The notes under the pieces were generated by a model that saw only the letters and a program-made list of their open reading frames with translations, was not told the DNA's origin and did not search any database. 9,817 nt of DNA from an uncultured Bacteroidota bacterium. GTDB taxonomy: Bacteria; Bacteroidota; Bacteroidia; Chitinophagales; Chitinophagaceae. Both the position numbers and the translations under genes were made by a program. The DNA is taken from the NCBI GenBank assembly GCA_946887345.1, contig CAMPKR010000069.1:1-9817 (forward strand), in the 5' to 3' direction. Below, piece by piece: positions 1 through 6,622 of the stretch. The stretch's first letter is position 1. Each line of letters opens with the position of its first letter.

Positions 1-1341
1 CGCATACCTATGCAAATGGGTATCTCTAAGCTTCCATCGCTGAACGGCTTCTGGACACAGGACTTTGATATACCGAGAAACATTAAACCCGTAGAAGAAA
101 TATACAACGGCAAGAAGTACCAGGTATTCCTGCTTAAAAAATCGGCACTCTTCCCGCAACAGACAGGAACGCTGGAGCTGGACCCTGCCGAAGCAGAGGG
201 CGTAGCCCGCGTGATGCAGATGGTGAAACAGAGAAGCCCCTTTGCCGACTTCTTTGACGACCCTGCAGTGCAACAGGCATTCGGCGGCAGCCTGATGATG
301 AACGATCCGTTCTTTAACGATGAGATGTTTTCCTCTTATGCTTACAGGGATGTGCCTGTAAAAGTGAAGAGCGCACCGGTGAAAATAACCGTAGAGGCCG
401 CACCAGAAGAAGGCAAGCCTGAAAACTACGGCGGTGCGGTAGGTAACTTTACCATAGGCGCCAAGATGGATAAGTGCAGCTTTACTACCGATGACGTAGC
501 TAACCTGAGAGTGACTATTACAGGCAGCGGTAACCTGAAACTGATACAGGCACCTGTACTGAACCTGCCGAACGGGCTGGAGCATTTTGACCCCCAGGCA
601 CTGGATACTATTACAGGCCGCAGCAATGTAATCTCGGGTTCTAAGATCATTACCTATGCCATCTCTGCCCGCACGCCGGGAGACTATACCATACCGTCGA
701 TACCGTTCTCGTATTACAATCCGCAGACCAAGGCCTATGTGATACTAAGCACCCAGCCGATAGCACTGCATATAAAACCAGGCAAGAACTACTCACCTGC
801 ACTGGCTAAGGCAGGCGGACTGAAAGACATACATAACATACATACCAAACCGCTTGGTTCGCTAAGCTTTGCCGGTAAGCCGCTACTGTTTTCTGCGGGC
901 TACTGGTCTATGTACGCGCTGCCGCTGCTGGCATTTGTGGGCATCGCCTTCTACCGCCGCCGCGAGGATGAGCTAAGCAAAGACATGGTGCAGTTCAAGA
1001 GCAGGAAGGCTAACAAGATAGCCCTGAAGCGACTGGCAACAGCGCAGAAGCTGCTGCAACAGAAAGCCCAGACACCATTCTACGAAGAAGTGTCTAAAGC
1101 GATATGGCTATACCTGAGCGATAAACTGAATATTCCGCTTTCTACACTATCGAAAGAAAGTGCCCAATATGCACTTTCTACCAAAAAAGTTCCTGAAGAC
1201 TTGCAACAAAGAATGGAACGTGTAATTTCGGACTGCGAAACAGCCCTGTATGCACCAATGGGTGGTTCGCAACAGATGACCAATACCTACCGTGAAGCCG
1301 TAGGCATTATCAGCGGGCTGGAAGAAACTTTTAATTCATGA
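1..1341 (+). CDS. batD: BatD family protein, C-terminal part (5' end outside window)
   Basis: The reading frame is open from base 1 (an in-frame ATG at 10 is not necessarily the start), so the N-terminus lies upstream. About 446 codons are present, against roughly 580-600 in full BatD proteins. The visible part is a long extracytoplasmic beta-rich region with several Ig-like stretches (about residues 110-260 counted from the ATG at 10). One transmembrane helix follows at about residues 298-315, then an Arg triplet at 316-318, which suggests the C-terminus is cytoplasmic. The last 125 residues are helical and polar. BatD proteins are encoded with BatA/BatB (von Willebrand A domains), a MoxR ATPase and BatE, and are linked to aerotolerance and envelope stress in Bacteroides; their biochemical role is not settled. 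The stop overlaps the batE start as ATGA, which points to translational coupling. The family call rests on recognised sequence pattern and the batE neighbour. Confidence 0.88.
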   Translation, partial: RIPMQMGISKLPSLNGFWTQDFDIPRNIKPVEEIYNGKKYQVFLLKKSALFPQQTGTLELDPAEAEGVARVMQMVKQRSPFADFFDDPAVQQAFGGSLMMNDPFFNDEMFSSYAYRDVPVKVKSAPVKITVEAAPEEGKPENYGGAVGNFTIGAKMDKCSFTTDDVANLRVTITGSGNLKLIQAPVLNLPNGLEHFDPQALDTITGRSNVISGSKIITYAISARTPGDYTIPSIPFSYYNPQTKAYVILSTQPIALHIKPGKNYSPALAKAGGLKDIHNIHTKPLGSLSFAGKPLLFSAGYWSMYALPLLAFVGIAFYRRREDELSKDMVQFKSRKANKIALKRLATAQKLLQQKAQTPFYEEVSKAIWLYLSDKLNIPLSTLSKESAQYALSTKKVPEDLQQRMERVISDCETALYAPMGGSQQMTNTYREAVGIISGLEETFNS

Positions 1342-2078
1342 TCAGACGGTTGCTCTTAGTAGCGGCGATTTTATTCTTCAATATAAATGCAGAGGCCTCC
1401 CCTCATGACAAGTGGTGGGAAGCGGGTAACCGTTTCTATAGCCAGAAGCAGTATGACAGTGCGGCCTTTTACTTTGAAAAGATAGCTGCCCTGAAACCCG
1501 ATGATGCAGCGGTATATTATAATCTTGGCAACACCTACTACAGGCTAAACAAAGTAGGCCTTGCAGTTCTGAACTATGAGCGTGCGCTGAGAATATCTCC
1601 CAACCATAAGGAAGCTAATGATAACCTTGTGCTCACACAGAGCAGGATACCTAACAGGGTGCTGCAGGTGCGGGACATCTTTTTTGTGCGCTGGTGGAAA
1701 TCGCTGACGGCCCCTGCTACCACCACGTTCTGGTCGGTACTGAGCCTGGTACTGTTCCTGGGTATTATAGGCATATCGCTGATGAAGGTGCTGGGAAAGC
1801 TGCAGCAACCGGGCAGGATAAACCTGGGGCTTGGCGTGCTCTGGCTGCTGGCCCTGGTACTGGCTTTTTCCTCTACCCGGCATAAGACGGAAGAAACGGC
1901 CGTAGTAATGCTGGATGGCACCAGCCTGATGAGCGGCAACCGCCAGGGTAAAATACTGGGCACCATTCCCGAAGGCACCACTGTAGAAATAGAGGCACAA
2001 GAACAGGGAATGGTGGAAATAAGCCTGAGCGATGGCCGCAAAGGCTGGGTGGAGAAAACAGCCCTGGTGAAAATTTAG
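1338..2078 (+). CDS. batE: BatE: TPR protein with two membrane helices and a C-terminal SH3-like domain
   Basis: The protein has 246 aa. It opens with a signal-peptide-like segment (MIRRLLLVAAILFF, ending near AEAS at 18-21). Two to three TPR motifs cover about 25-100, with the typical alternation of small and aromatic residues (for example YYNLGNTYYRLNKVGLAV). Two hydrophobic helices lie at about 128-150 and 161-178. A bacterial SH3-like domain fills 184-246 and ends in the usual GWV segment (236-238). This order matches BatE proteins of Bacteroidota aerotolerance operons. The start ATG (1338) overlaps the batD stop by four bases, so the two are probably translated together. The TPR part is expected in the periplasm as a protein-interaction surface, perhaps for the BatA/B/D complex; that is inference. 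No internal damage is seen. Confidence 0.88.
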   Translation: MIRRLLLVAAILFFNINAEASPHDKWWEAGNRFYSQKQYDSAAFYFEKIAALKPDDAAVYYNLGNTYYRLNKVGLAVLNYERALRISPNHKEANDNLVLTQSRIPNRVLQVRDIFFVRWWKSLTAPATTTFWSVLSLVLFLGIIGISLMKVLGKLQQPGRINLGLGVLWLLALVLAFSSTRHKTEETAVVMLDGTSLMSGNRQGKILGTIPEGTTVEIEAQEQGMVEISLSDGRKGWVEKTALVKI

Positions 2079-2108
2079 CATCTCCCTTTTTTTTCGTTGG
2101 TTTGCAGC

Positions 2109-2744
2109 ATGACGTCGTATTGGGTAAAAACACCCTGGTGGGTAAAAAAATTCTTCTCGGCAGAGCTCATCTGGAGCATGCCTGTAGAAGAAAGGCCTGC
2201 GGTGTACCTTAGCTTTGACGACGGCCCACACCCCAGCGCTACTGACTTTGCCCTGGATCAGTTGGACAAGTATGATGCAAAGGCTACCTTCTTCTGCATA
2301 GGGAAAAATGTAGAAGAGCATAGTGCAGTATATGAGAGAATAAAAAGCAAAGGGCATGTGGTGGGCAACCATACCCATAACCACATGAACGGCTGGAAGA
2401 CGAACCTGGCAAGCTATGTGACTAATGTGTTTAGAGCCGGGAAGCTCATAGACAGTAAAGCCTTTCGCCCGCCCTACGGAAGAATAACGCTAACGCAGGT
2501 GAAAGCCCTGCGTCGCGGCAACCGCAACTGGAAGATATATATGTGGGATGTGCTGAGCGGAGACTTTGATACTGACATAGACGGAGAAAAATGCGCAGAG
2601 AACGTAATTGCTAATATAGAGCCGGGATCGATAGTGGTGTTTCATGATAGTGACAAAGCGTGGGAACGAATGAGCTATGCGCTGCCGCTGGTATTGGAAC
2701 ACTGCAAAAAGATGAACTGGCAAATGAAAGCCCTGCCACAATAA
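2109..2744 (+). CDS. Polysaccharide deacetylase (NodB homology domain, CE4 type)
   Basis: The protein has 211 aa from ATG 2109. A TTG at 2097 would add four residues, but ATG is preferred. The five CE4 motifs are all visible: FDDGP at 36-40 (catalytic base and metal Asp, D37/D38), HTHNH at 88-92 (metal His H88 and H92), RPPYG at 120-124, WDV at 146-148, and VFHDS at 177-181 with H179. These enzymes remove N- or O-acetyl groups from peptidoglycan, chitin oligomers or other polysaccharides, using a divalent metal. The substrate cannot be read from the sequence. The N-terminus is rich in Trp and Lys (WVKTPWWVKKFF) and is not a classic signal peptide, so the protein may sit at the membrane or in the cytoplasm. 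It lies 30 bases after batE and its stop overlaps the next start, so it probably shares the operon transcript. Confidence 0.9.
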   Translation: MTSYWVKTPWWVKKFFSAELIWSMPVEERPAVYLSFDDGPHPSATDFALDQLDKYDAKATFFCIGKNVEEHSAVYERIKSKGHVVGNHTHNHMNGWKTNLASYVTNVFRAGKLIDSKAFRPPYGRITLTQVKALRRGNRNWKIYMWDVLSGDFDTDIDGEKCAENVIANIEPGSIVVFHDSDKAWERMSYALPLVLEHCKKMNWQMKALPQ

Positions 2745-3508
2745 TGTATATAGACACACATACCCACCTCTACGATGAGCAACTGATGGCGGAAGAAGAT
2801 GCCATGATACAAAGAGCGCTGGATGCAGGCGTACACAAAATGTATATGCCCAACTGCGACAGCAGCACTATAGAAGCGATGATGCACCTGGCAAGGAAGT
2901 TCCCGGAGAATTGCCTGCCCATGATGGGGCTCCATCCTACCTATGTAAAAGATAACTACAACGAGGAGTTGGCGATAGTGGAAGAATGGCTGGCGAAGGA
3001 AAAATTCTACGCAGTAGGCGAGATAGGGATAGACAAGTATTGGGACCTTACATACCTGCCGCAGCAGATAGAAGTATTTGAAAAACAGATAGACCTGGCG
3101 CTACAATACGATCTGCCGATAGTGATACATAGCAGGGAAGCTACACAAGACTGTATAGATGTAGTGCAGAAAAAACAGAACGGAAGGCTGAAAGGTATCT
3201 TTCATTGCTTCGGGGGAACGCTTAATGAGGCTAAGCAAATAATAGATCTCGGGATGTACCTTGGGATAGGTGGTGTTGTGACTTTTAAGAAAAGCAGCCT
3301 GCCGGAAGTACTGAAAGAAACAGGCCTCAGTAATGTAGTACTGGAAACTGACGCTCCATACCTTGCCCCCGTACCCTACCGCGGCAAACGCAATGAAAGC
3401 AGCTACATACCGCTGATAGCAGAAAAGCTGGGTGATGTGTTTGGCCTGGGCAAGGAAGAAATAGGCCGCATAAGCACTGAAAATGCGCTGAAAATATTCC
3501 CGAACTAA
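2744..3508 (+). CDS. tatD: TatD family metal-dependent hydrolase (putative DNase)
   Basis: The protein has 254 aa, the normal size for TatD/YcfH/YjjV proteins. The amidohydrolase-type metal ligands are all present: HTH at 6-8, E93 in VGEIGID, H129 in VIHSRE, H154 in FHCFGG, and D203 in LETDAPY. The frame is open upstream to 2660, but the first 28 codons would overlap the deacetylase gene. The ATG at 2744 shares one base with the preceding TAA (TAATG) and puts MYIDTHTH at the N-terminus, exactly as in the family, so it is the chosen start. Characterised TatD members are cytoplasmic 3'-5' exonucleases or DNases active on damaged or single-stranded DNA; others remain uncharacterised hydrolases. 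The gene is last in the bat-led run, and a tRNA gene begins 31 bases later. Confidence 0.92.
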   Translation: MYIDTHTHLYDEQLMAEEDAMIQRALDAGVHKMYMPNCDSSTIEAMMHLARKFPENCLPMMGLHPTYVKDNYNEELAIVEEWLAKEKFYAVGEIGIDKYWDLTYLPQQIEVFEKQIDLALQYDLPIVIHSREATQDCIDVVQKKQNGRLKGIFHCFGGTLNEAKQIIDLGMYLGIGGVVTFKKSSLPEVLKETGLSNVVLETDAPYLAPVPYRGKRNESSYIPLIAEKLGDVFGLGKEEIGRISTENALKIFPN

Positions 3509-3521
3509 AGGAGAATTTATG

Positions 3522-3529
3522 TAATTTCG
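3522..3529 (+). promoter_or_regulatory. Probable -7 box of the tRNA-Ser promoter
   Basis: TAATTTCG matches the Bacteroidota -7 consensus TAnnTTTG at all but one fixed position. It lies 10 bases before the first base of the mature tRNA, which is sensible for a short 5' leader. No good TTTG -33 element is visible at the usual spacing, because that stretch falls inside the end of tatD. The call is therefore tentative. Confidence 0.4.
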
Positions 3530-3539
3530 CCCCTCTTAC

Positions 3540-3628
3540 GGAGAGATGCTCGAGTGGTTGAAGAGGCACGCCTGGAAAGTGTGTGTATCTGTCAAAGGGT
3601 ACCGAGGGTTCGAATCCCTCTCTCTCCG
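3540..3628 (+). tRNA. tRNA-Ser, anticodon GGA
   Basis: The full cloverleaf can be drawn by hand. The acceptor stem pairs GGAGAGA (3540-3546) with TCTCTCC (3621-3627), seven perfect pairs, with G at 3628 as discriminator. The D arm begins with CTC and closes with GAG. The anticodon stem is CACGC / GTGTG (3567-3571 with 3579-3583, one G-T pair), around the loop CTGGAAA with anticodon GGA at 3574-3576. A long variable arm, as expected for serine, precedes a T arm of GAGGG TTCGAAT CCCTC. It reads the codons UCC and UCU. The 3' CCA is not encoded (GCAGA follows), so it must be added after transcription. Confidence 0.97.
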
Positions 3629-3636
3629 CAGATGAC

Positions 3637-3665
3637 AAAAAGCGCTGATTTGCAGCGCTTTTTTT
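3637..3665 (+). terminator. Rho-independent terminator after tRNA-Ser
   Basis: AGCGCTG (3641-3647) pairs with CAGCGCT (3653-3659) around the five-base loop ATTTG. The right arm runs into an uninterrupted T tract, and A's before the left arm extend the stem. It starts nine bases after the tRNA and would end the tRNA transcript, including any read-through from the bat-tatD genes. Confidence 0.88.
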
Positions 3666-3813
3666 GTTAGTCAATCAGACTGCATTGGCTTATCACAAAA
3701 AAAACAATCCACACAATAAAACATATACCCAAACGCTTACAAGTGCTTCCCCCAGTTTCCGATTAGTTTACTAGCTAAATTGTTAAAGTGCCCTTCCAGA
3801 CGTTTTTATTCCG

Positions 3814-3842
3814 TTTGTGATCGTACAACTTTGATAGCTTTG
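3814..3842 (+). promoter_or_regulatory. Bacteroidota-type promoter for the terC-family gene
   Basis: TTTG (3814-3817) is followed after 17 bases by TAGCTTTG (3835-3842), a perfect match to the -7 consensus TAnnTTTG. The spacing is within the range known for Bacteroides and Flavobacterium promoters. Transcription would start near 3849, giving a leader of about 30 bases before the ATG at 3880. This is the cleanest promoter in the window. Confidence 0.75.
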
Positions 3843-3879
3843 CCCAGTTCTGAGAAAACAACGCAATAAAAGGTAAAAC

Positions 3880-4635
3880 ATGGAACACATCATAGCTTTA
3901 GCAACCCTGATTCTCCTGGAAGTTGTTTTAGGGATAGACAATATCATTTTTATCTCTATTGTCACCTCCCGCTTACCGCAGCATCAGCAAAAAAAGGGAA
4001 GGCGCATAGGTCTGTTGCTTGCTATGGTGATGCGCTTGCTGCTGATGACTATAATTTCGTTCATCCTAAAGCAGCAGGGAAGTCTTTTCAGTGTTTTTTC
4101 GATGGACATCTCCGGTAAAGACCTGATCCTGATAGCCGGCGGATTGTTCCTGTTGTACAAAAGCTCGAAAGAAATTCACCACAAAATGGAAGGAGAATCG
4201 GGCGATACTATGCAACAGATGAAGGCAACTACTTTCGGTGGTGTCCTGCTTCAAATCCTTGTCCTTGACCTGGTGTTTTCTATAGACAGTATTATAACCG
4301 CTGTAGGCATGGTAGATGCACTATGGATAATGTATACAGCCGTTGTGGTAAGCGTGGGCGTAATGCTGTTTGCTGCTGAACCTATCAGCAATTTTGTAAA
4401 CAAGCATCCATCATTCAAAATACTTGCATTGAGTTTCCTGTTGCTGATAGGCGTCTCGCTGATTGCCGAGGGACTGGAGTTCCATATACCGAAGGGATAC
4501 ATTTATTTTTCAATGGCTTTCGCAATGCTGGTGAATGTAATTCAACTGCGGACTAACAGAACTAAGGAAAGCCCTGTGCAGACACATGAGCACTATCTAC
4601 CTGCCGAAAACCAGGAAATGAAAGATATACTATAG
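3880..4635 (+). CDS. TerC family integral membrane protein
   Basis: The protein has 251 aa and about seven hydrophobic segments. The TerC signature is seen twice: EVVLGIDNIIFISI at 14-27 (E14, D20, N21) and DLVFSIDSIITAVGM at 130-144 (D130, D136). The conserved final block GVSLIAEGLEFHIPKGYIYF follows at 191-210. The paired acidic residues lie within membrane helices and are thought to bind or pass metal ions. TerC-type proteins are linked to tellurite resistance in ter operons and to manganese export (Alx, MeeF/MeeY). No ter operon partners are present here, so the metal-export role is more likely, as inference. No CBS or CorC domain is attached; the last 25 or so residues form a short polar tail. 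The gene is monocistronic by layout, with its own promoter at 3814-3842. Confidence 0.92.
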   Translation: MEHIIALATLILLEVVLGIDNIIFISIVTSRLPQHQQKKGRRIGLLLAMVMRLLLMTIISFILKQQGSLFSVFSMDISGKDLILIAGGLFLLYKSSKEIHHKMEGESGDTMQQMKATTFGGVLLQILVLDLVFSIDSIITAVGMVDALWIMYTAVVVSVGVMLFAAEPISNFVNKHPSFKILALSFLLLIGVSLIAEGLEFHIPKGYIYFSMAFAMLVNVIQLRTNRTKESPVQTHEHYLPAENQEMKDIL

Positions 4636-4928
4636 TGTCACAAAAGCGTCTCTGAGCGACCATCTTTTAACAACTCGTGTTTGAAATAGTTCATAACTTA
4701 GAGAACAATGACTTCGGTACAGCATATATACAAAACAGCTTTCAAAGCCCTAAAAAAAGGGGGAAATGTGGTTGTGCATAGTTGGTATCCAAATCACTTC
4801 CACTGCTTTTGCCATAAGCTATATTACCTGTCCAACTTTAAGGACTTTAATACCCTGGCCCCGGACTAAATAACAGATCCGGGGACTACTTCGGTATAAT
4901 CCTTTTTTCATTTAAAAATTTGATAGTT
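4636..4928 (+). other. Intergenic spacer with a possible 53-codon ORF and two overlapping hairpins
   Basis: This stretch of about 290 bases has no clear gene. It holds an ATG-started frame at 4708-4869 (53 codons, start MTSVQHIYK, with the His/Cys-rich segment NHFHCFCHK near its middle). It has no clear promoter or recognised homology, so it may be chance. A 7-bp perfect stem, CCCCGGA (4859-4865) with TCCGGGG (4878-4884), brackets the stop codon of that frame. A second, weaker hairpin at 4883-4902 has a C(TTCG)G tetraloop and is followed by six T's. The two cannot form together because they share the G's at 4883-4884. No TAnnTTTG promoter is evident before the next gene, so that gene may be transcribed through this region. 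Confidence 0.4.
4883..4908 (+). terminator. Possible weak terminator or attenuator hairpin
   Basis: GGA (4883-4885) pairs with TCC (4900-4902), and TAC (4887-4889) with GTA (4894-4896), across an internal loop. The apex is a C(TTCG)G tetraloop, an especially stable cap, and TTTTTT (4903-4908) follows. The layout is that of an intrinsic terminator, but only six pairs form. It overlaps the GC-rich stem 4859-4884, which would compete with it. Confidence 0.35.
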
Positions 4929-5120
4929 ATGCTACGAAACCTGTACAAGGTTTCGGCAAGAGCTATTATACTTTGTGTTCTGCTGGGCCTTAGTATAGTG
5001 CTTTTAGCCGCGGCCTTGCTTTCTGATGATACCGGTCTTTTAGCCGCCTTATCTGTAGGCGCGTCCTTGTTCGGACTTTCAATATCCGGTATTGACTACA
5101 ACAAACACGATTCTCAATAA
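4929..5120 (+). CDS. Small two-helix membrane protein, function unknown
   Basis: The protein has 63 aa from ATG 4929; a TTG at 4920 would add three residues. The N-terminus is short and basic (MLRNLYKVSAR). A hydrophobic helix follows at about 12-31 (AIILCVLLGLSIVLLAAALL), then a short turn with SDDTG (32-36). A second, small-residue-rich helix covers about 37-55, and the tail is polar (DYNKHDSQ). It looks like a genuine hairpin inner-membrane protein with both ends in the cytoplasm, by the positive-inside rule. I do not recognise a family. It lies 14 bases before the Rnk-like gene on the same strand, so the two are likely cotranscribed. Its composition is too regular for a chance frame, but no homology supports it here. 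Confidence 0.65.
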   Translation: MLRNLYKVSARAIILCVLLGLSIVLLAAALLSDDTGLLAALSVGASLFGLSISGIDYNKHDSQ

Positions 5121-5134
5121 TAAAACCACGACAT

Positions 5135-5521
5135 ATGAACATCAATGAATCAAACCCGGTAATACTTACCGACGAGGATTACAAATTACTTATGCCCTAT
5201 GCAGAGAAATTACCGGGCAAAAACGAAGAAATGTCACTTGCTACCGAGCTGAAACGTGCAATCATTGTCAACAAAGATGCATTTCCACAGCATGGCATCA
5301 GGCTAAATTCGCAGGTATCTGTTTTGGATATTGATACGCAAAGAGTATTTGAGTTTATGATAGTGATGCCTGAAAATGCGGATATAAAGCAGAACAAAAT
5401 TTCTGTGCTTGCGCCGATGGGTGCAGCCCTGATAGGCTTCAGAAAATCGGAGGAAGTAAAGTGGAGAATGCCCGCGGGTTTGAAGCACTTTCGCATAATG
5501 GACGTTACTAACCAGGCCTGA
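5135..5521 (+). CDS. GreA/GreB-fold protein, Rnk-like
   Basis: The protein has 128 aa, close to the 136 aa of E. coli Rnk. The C-terminal half (about 55-125) is the GreA/GreB C-terminal FKBP-like domain. Its hallmark is SVLAPMGAALIGFRKSEEV at 90-108 followed by KWRMPAG, matching the Rnk pattern of S-VMAPVGAALLG and W-LPGG. The N-terminal part (about 11-45) is a short helical region, not the long coiled coil with acidic tip of GreA, so it should not cleave backtracked RNA in the GreA way. Rnk-type proteins bind RNA polymerase and are linked in gammaproteobacteria to nucleoside diphosphate kinase and stress regulation. A similar polymerase-binding role is inferred. It follows the small membrane protein gene by 14 bases and ends before a strong hairpin. 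Confidence 0.85.
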   Translation: MNINESNPVILTDEDYKLLMPYAEKLPGKNEEMSLATELKRAIIVNKDAFPQHGIRLNSQVSVLDIDTQRVFEFMIVMPENADIKQNKISVLAPMGAALIGFRKSEEVKWRMPAGLKHFRIMDVTNQA

Positions 5522-5540
5522 TAAGACGCTAATACCTGCG

Positions 5541-5573
5541 AACAACAAAGCTGCAAACTGCAGCTTTGTTGTT
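5541..5573. terminator. Bidirectional terminator between convergent genes
   Basis: AACAACAAAGCTGCA (5541-5555) and TGCAGCTTTGTTGTT (5559-5573) form a perfect 15-bp stem around the three-base loop AAC. The core is GC-rich (GCTGCA/TGCAGC), and the T-rich lower arm acts as the U tract on either strand. It sits between the stop of the Rnk-like gene (5521) and the stop of the dedA gene (5595), where a shared terminator is expected. Confidence 0.85.
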
Positions 5574-5594
5574 TATTAAATAGTAGCCTTGCAA

Positions 5595-6287
5595 TTAAGT
5601 CCCGGTTTCTGAGCCGTCTTTATCATGCGTTGTTTCTGCGGGTACCGGCAAGACAATCAACCGCTTCTTCCGCCCTTTCAACATCTTGACAAGGACAGGA
5701 GCAGTTGTAATTACCACTATGCCGATGATTATCTTCTCCAAATTCTCCTTTGCCCAGGTGTTCTCGCCAAGCAGATAGCCGGCCGTTAAAATACTACCGG
5801 CCCAGGCTAATGAACCTACAATATTGTAGAATGAAAATTTCCGCGGATTCATCTTCACCACGCCCGCTATTATGGGAGCAAATGTCCGCACGATAGGCAG
5901 AAAGCGCGCCAGCACTATCGCACCTCCACCTTTCTTATCATAAAATTCTCTCGCCTGGTGTAAATGCCGCTTTTTGAACAACCAGGTATCCCTGCGGGAG
6001 AAGAGCATGTCCCCTGACCTTTTGCCGAACCAGTAGCCTACGTAATTGCCCAGTATTCCTGCGGTGGAAATTACCCCGATCCAATATACCAGGTTAACCA
6101 CAGATGTGTCAAAAGGCAGCAAAGCGTTGGCTATCATCATACCTGCTATGAAAAGCAAAGTATCGCCCGGAAGAAAGAAACCGATAAAGAGCCCTGTTTC
6201 GGCAAATACGATGAGGGCTACAAAGTACAGGCCTCCGTATTGCATCAGCCAGTCAGGGTTTGTTAGATTTTGAAGTATTTCAAACAT
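5595..6287 (-). CDS. DedA family membrane protein (VTT / SNARE-associated domain)
   Basis: The protein has 230 aa, the usual DedA length. The family landmarks are E30 in VFAETGLFIGFFLPGD with D42, the glycine-rich GNYVGYWFGKRSG at about 80-92, the double-arginine motif ARFLPIVRTFAP at 127-138 (R128, R134), and AGVVKM at 141-146. The membrane-embedded acids and the two arginines correspond to residues essential in E. coli YqjA/YghB. DedA proteins sit in the inner membrane and are implicated in flipping or recycling lipid carriers such as undecaprenyl phosphate, and in pH and envelope homeostasis. The tail from about 204 is basic, then polar and probably cytoplasmic. The start ATG (6287) follows the zinc-ribbon gene by 59 bases on the same strand, with no evident promoter between them, so an operon is likely. 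Confidence 0.92.
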   Translation of the reverse strand: MFEILQNLTNPDWLMQYGGLYFVALIVFAETGLFIGFFLPGDTLLFIAGMMIANALLPFDTSVVNLVYWIGVISTAGILGNYVGYWFGKRSGDMLFSRRDTWLFKKRHLHQAREFYDKKGGGAIVLARFLPIVRTFAPIIAGVVKMNPRKFSFYNIVGSLAWAGSILTAGYLLGENTWAKENLEKIIIGIVVITTAPVLVKMLKGRKKRLIVLPVPAETTHDKDGSETGT

Positions 6288-6346
6288 AATAATTACTATT
6301 TTTTTGCCATCCTCCCCTGAATGGCCGATTACTCTCTATTATCTCG

Positions 6347-6622
6347 TTAGTCAAAGTCGAAGAGATCTCCGAGGAAGGATTTCTTTTTATATGGCCTGCC
6401 ATACTGATCGTACTTTTTCCTGTCACCGTCATACTCTTTATCACGGTAGTTTCCCGGAGCTTCCTTTGTTATATCAGGCTTGGACGCAGCGTATTCAAGC
6501 ATTTTATCCAGTTCGCCCTTGTCAAGCCATACACCACGGCAAGCCGGGCAGTAATCTATCTCTATGCTGTTTCGTTCAGTCATCAGCAAGGTCTCATTAC
6601 AATTAGGACATTTCATATTCAT
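6347..6622 (-). CDS. TFIIB-type zinc-ribbon protein
   Basis: The protein has 91 aa from ATG 6622; a second ATG at 6616 would give 89 aa. The frame is open up to 6721, but the extra N-terminus (rich in Arg, Gly and Pro) resembles nothing in the family and would precede the canonical MKCPNC opening. Four cysteines form the zinc site: C5PNC8 and C25PAC28, followed by RGVWLDKGELDKML (29-42), the signature of the zf-TFIIB family. A charged, Tyr/Lys/Asp-rich linker leads to the C-terminal tail SFLGDLFDFD. Small proteins like this are common in bacteria; their role is not established, though a nucleic-acid or chaperone-like function is often guessed. It is probably cotranscribed with the dedA gene. 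Confidence 0.87.
   Translation of the reverse strand: MNMKCPNCNETLLMTERNSIEIDYCPACRGVWLDKGELDKMLEYAASKPDITKEAPGNYRDKEYDGDRKKYDQYGRPYKKKSFLGDLFDFD

Noticed and set aside
1545..2384. A 279-codon open frame on the minus strand
   Set aside because: It lies opposite batE and the deacetylase, both with clear domains and motifs, and its composition (many His, Gln and Arg) is typical of an antisense shadow.
2660..2743. Earlier TatD start at 2660
   Set aside because: It would overlap the deacetylase by 85 bases, while ATG 2744 gives the family N-terminus and a coupled TAATG junction.
3327..3674. A 115-codon minus-strand frame containing the segment EREGFEPSVPFDRYTHFPGV
   Set aside because: This is the well-known false protein produced by translating a tRNA-Ser gene on its opposite strand. 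The cloverleaf at 3540-3628 and the tatD gene explain the sequence.
4636..4665. Short inverted repeats just after the terC-family stop as a terminator
   Set aside because: The possible stems are three to four pairs, imperfect, and lack a following T tract at the right distance.
4895..4900. TATAAT, resembling an E. coli -10 box before the gene at 4929
   Set aside because: No TTGACA-like element lies 17 bases upstream, the promoters here follow TAnnTTTG, and these bases form the right arm and internal loop of the 4883-4902 hairpin.
4919..4922. TTTG just before the 4929 start as a -7 box (TAAAAATTTG)
   Set aside because: The TA is four bases from TTTG, not two, and transcription would begin at about the start codon.
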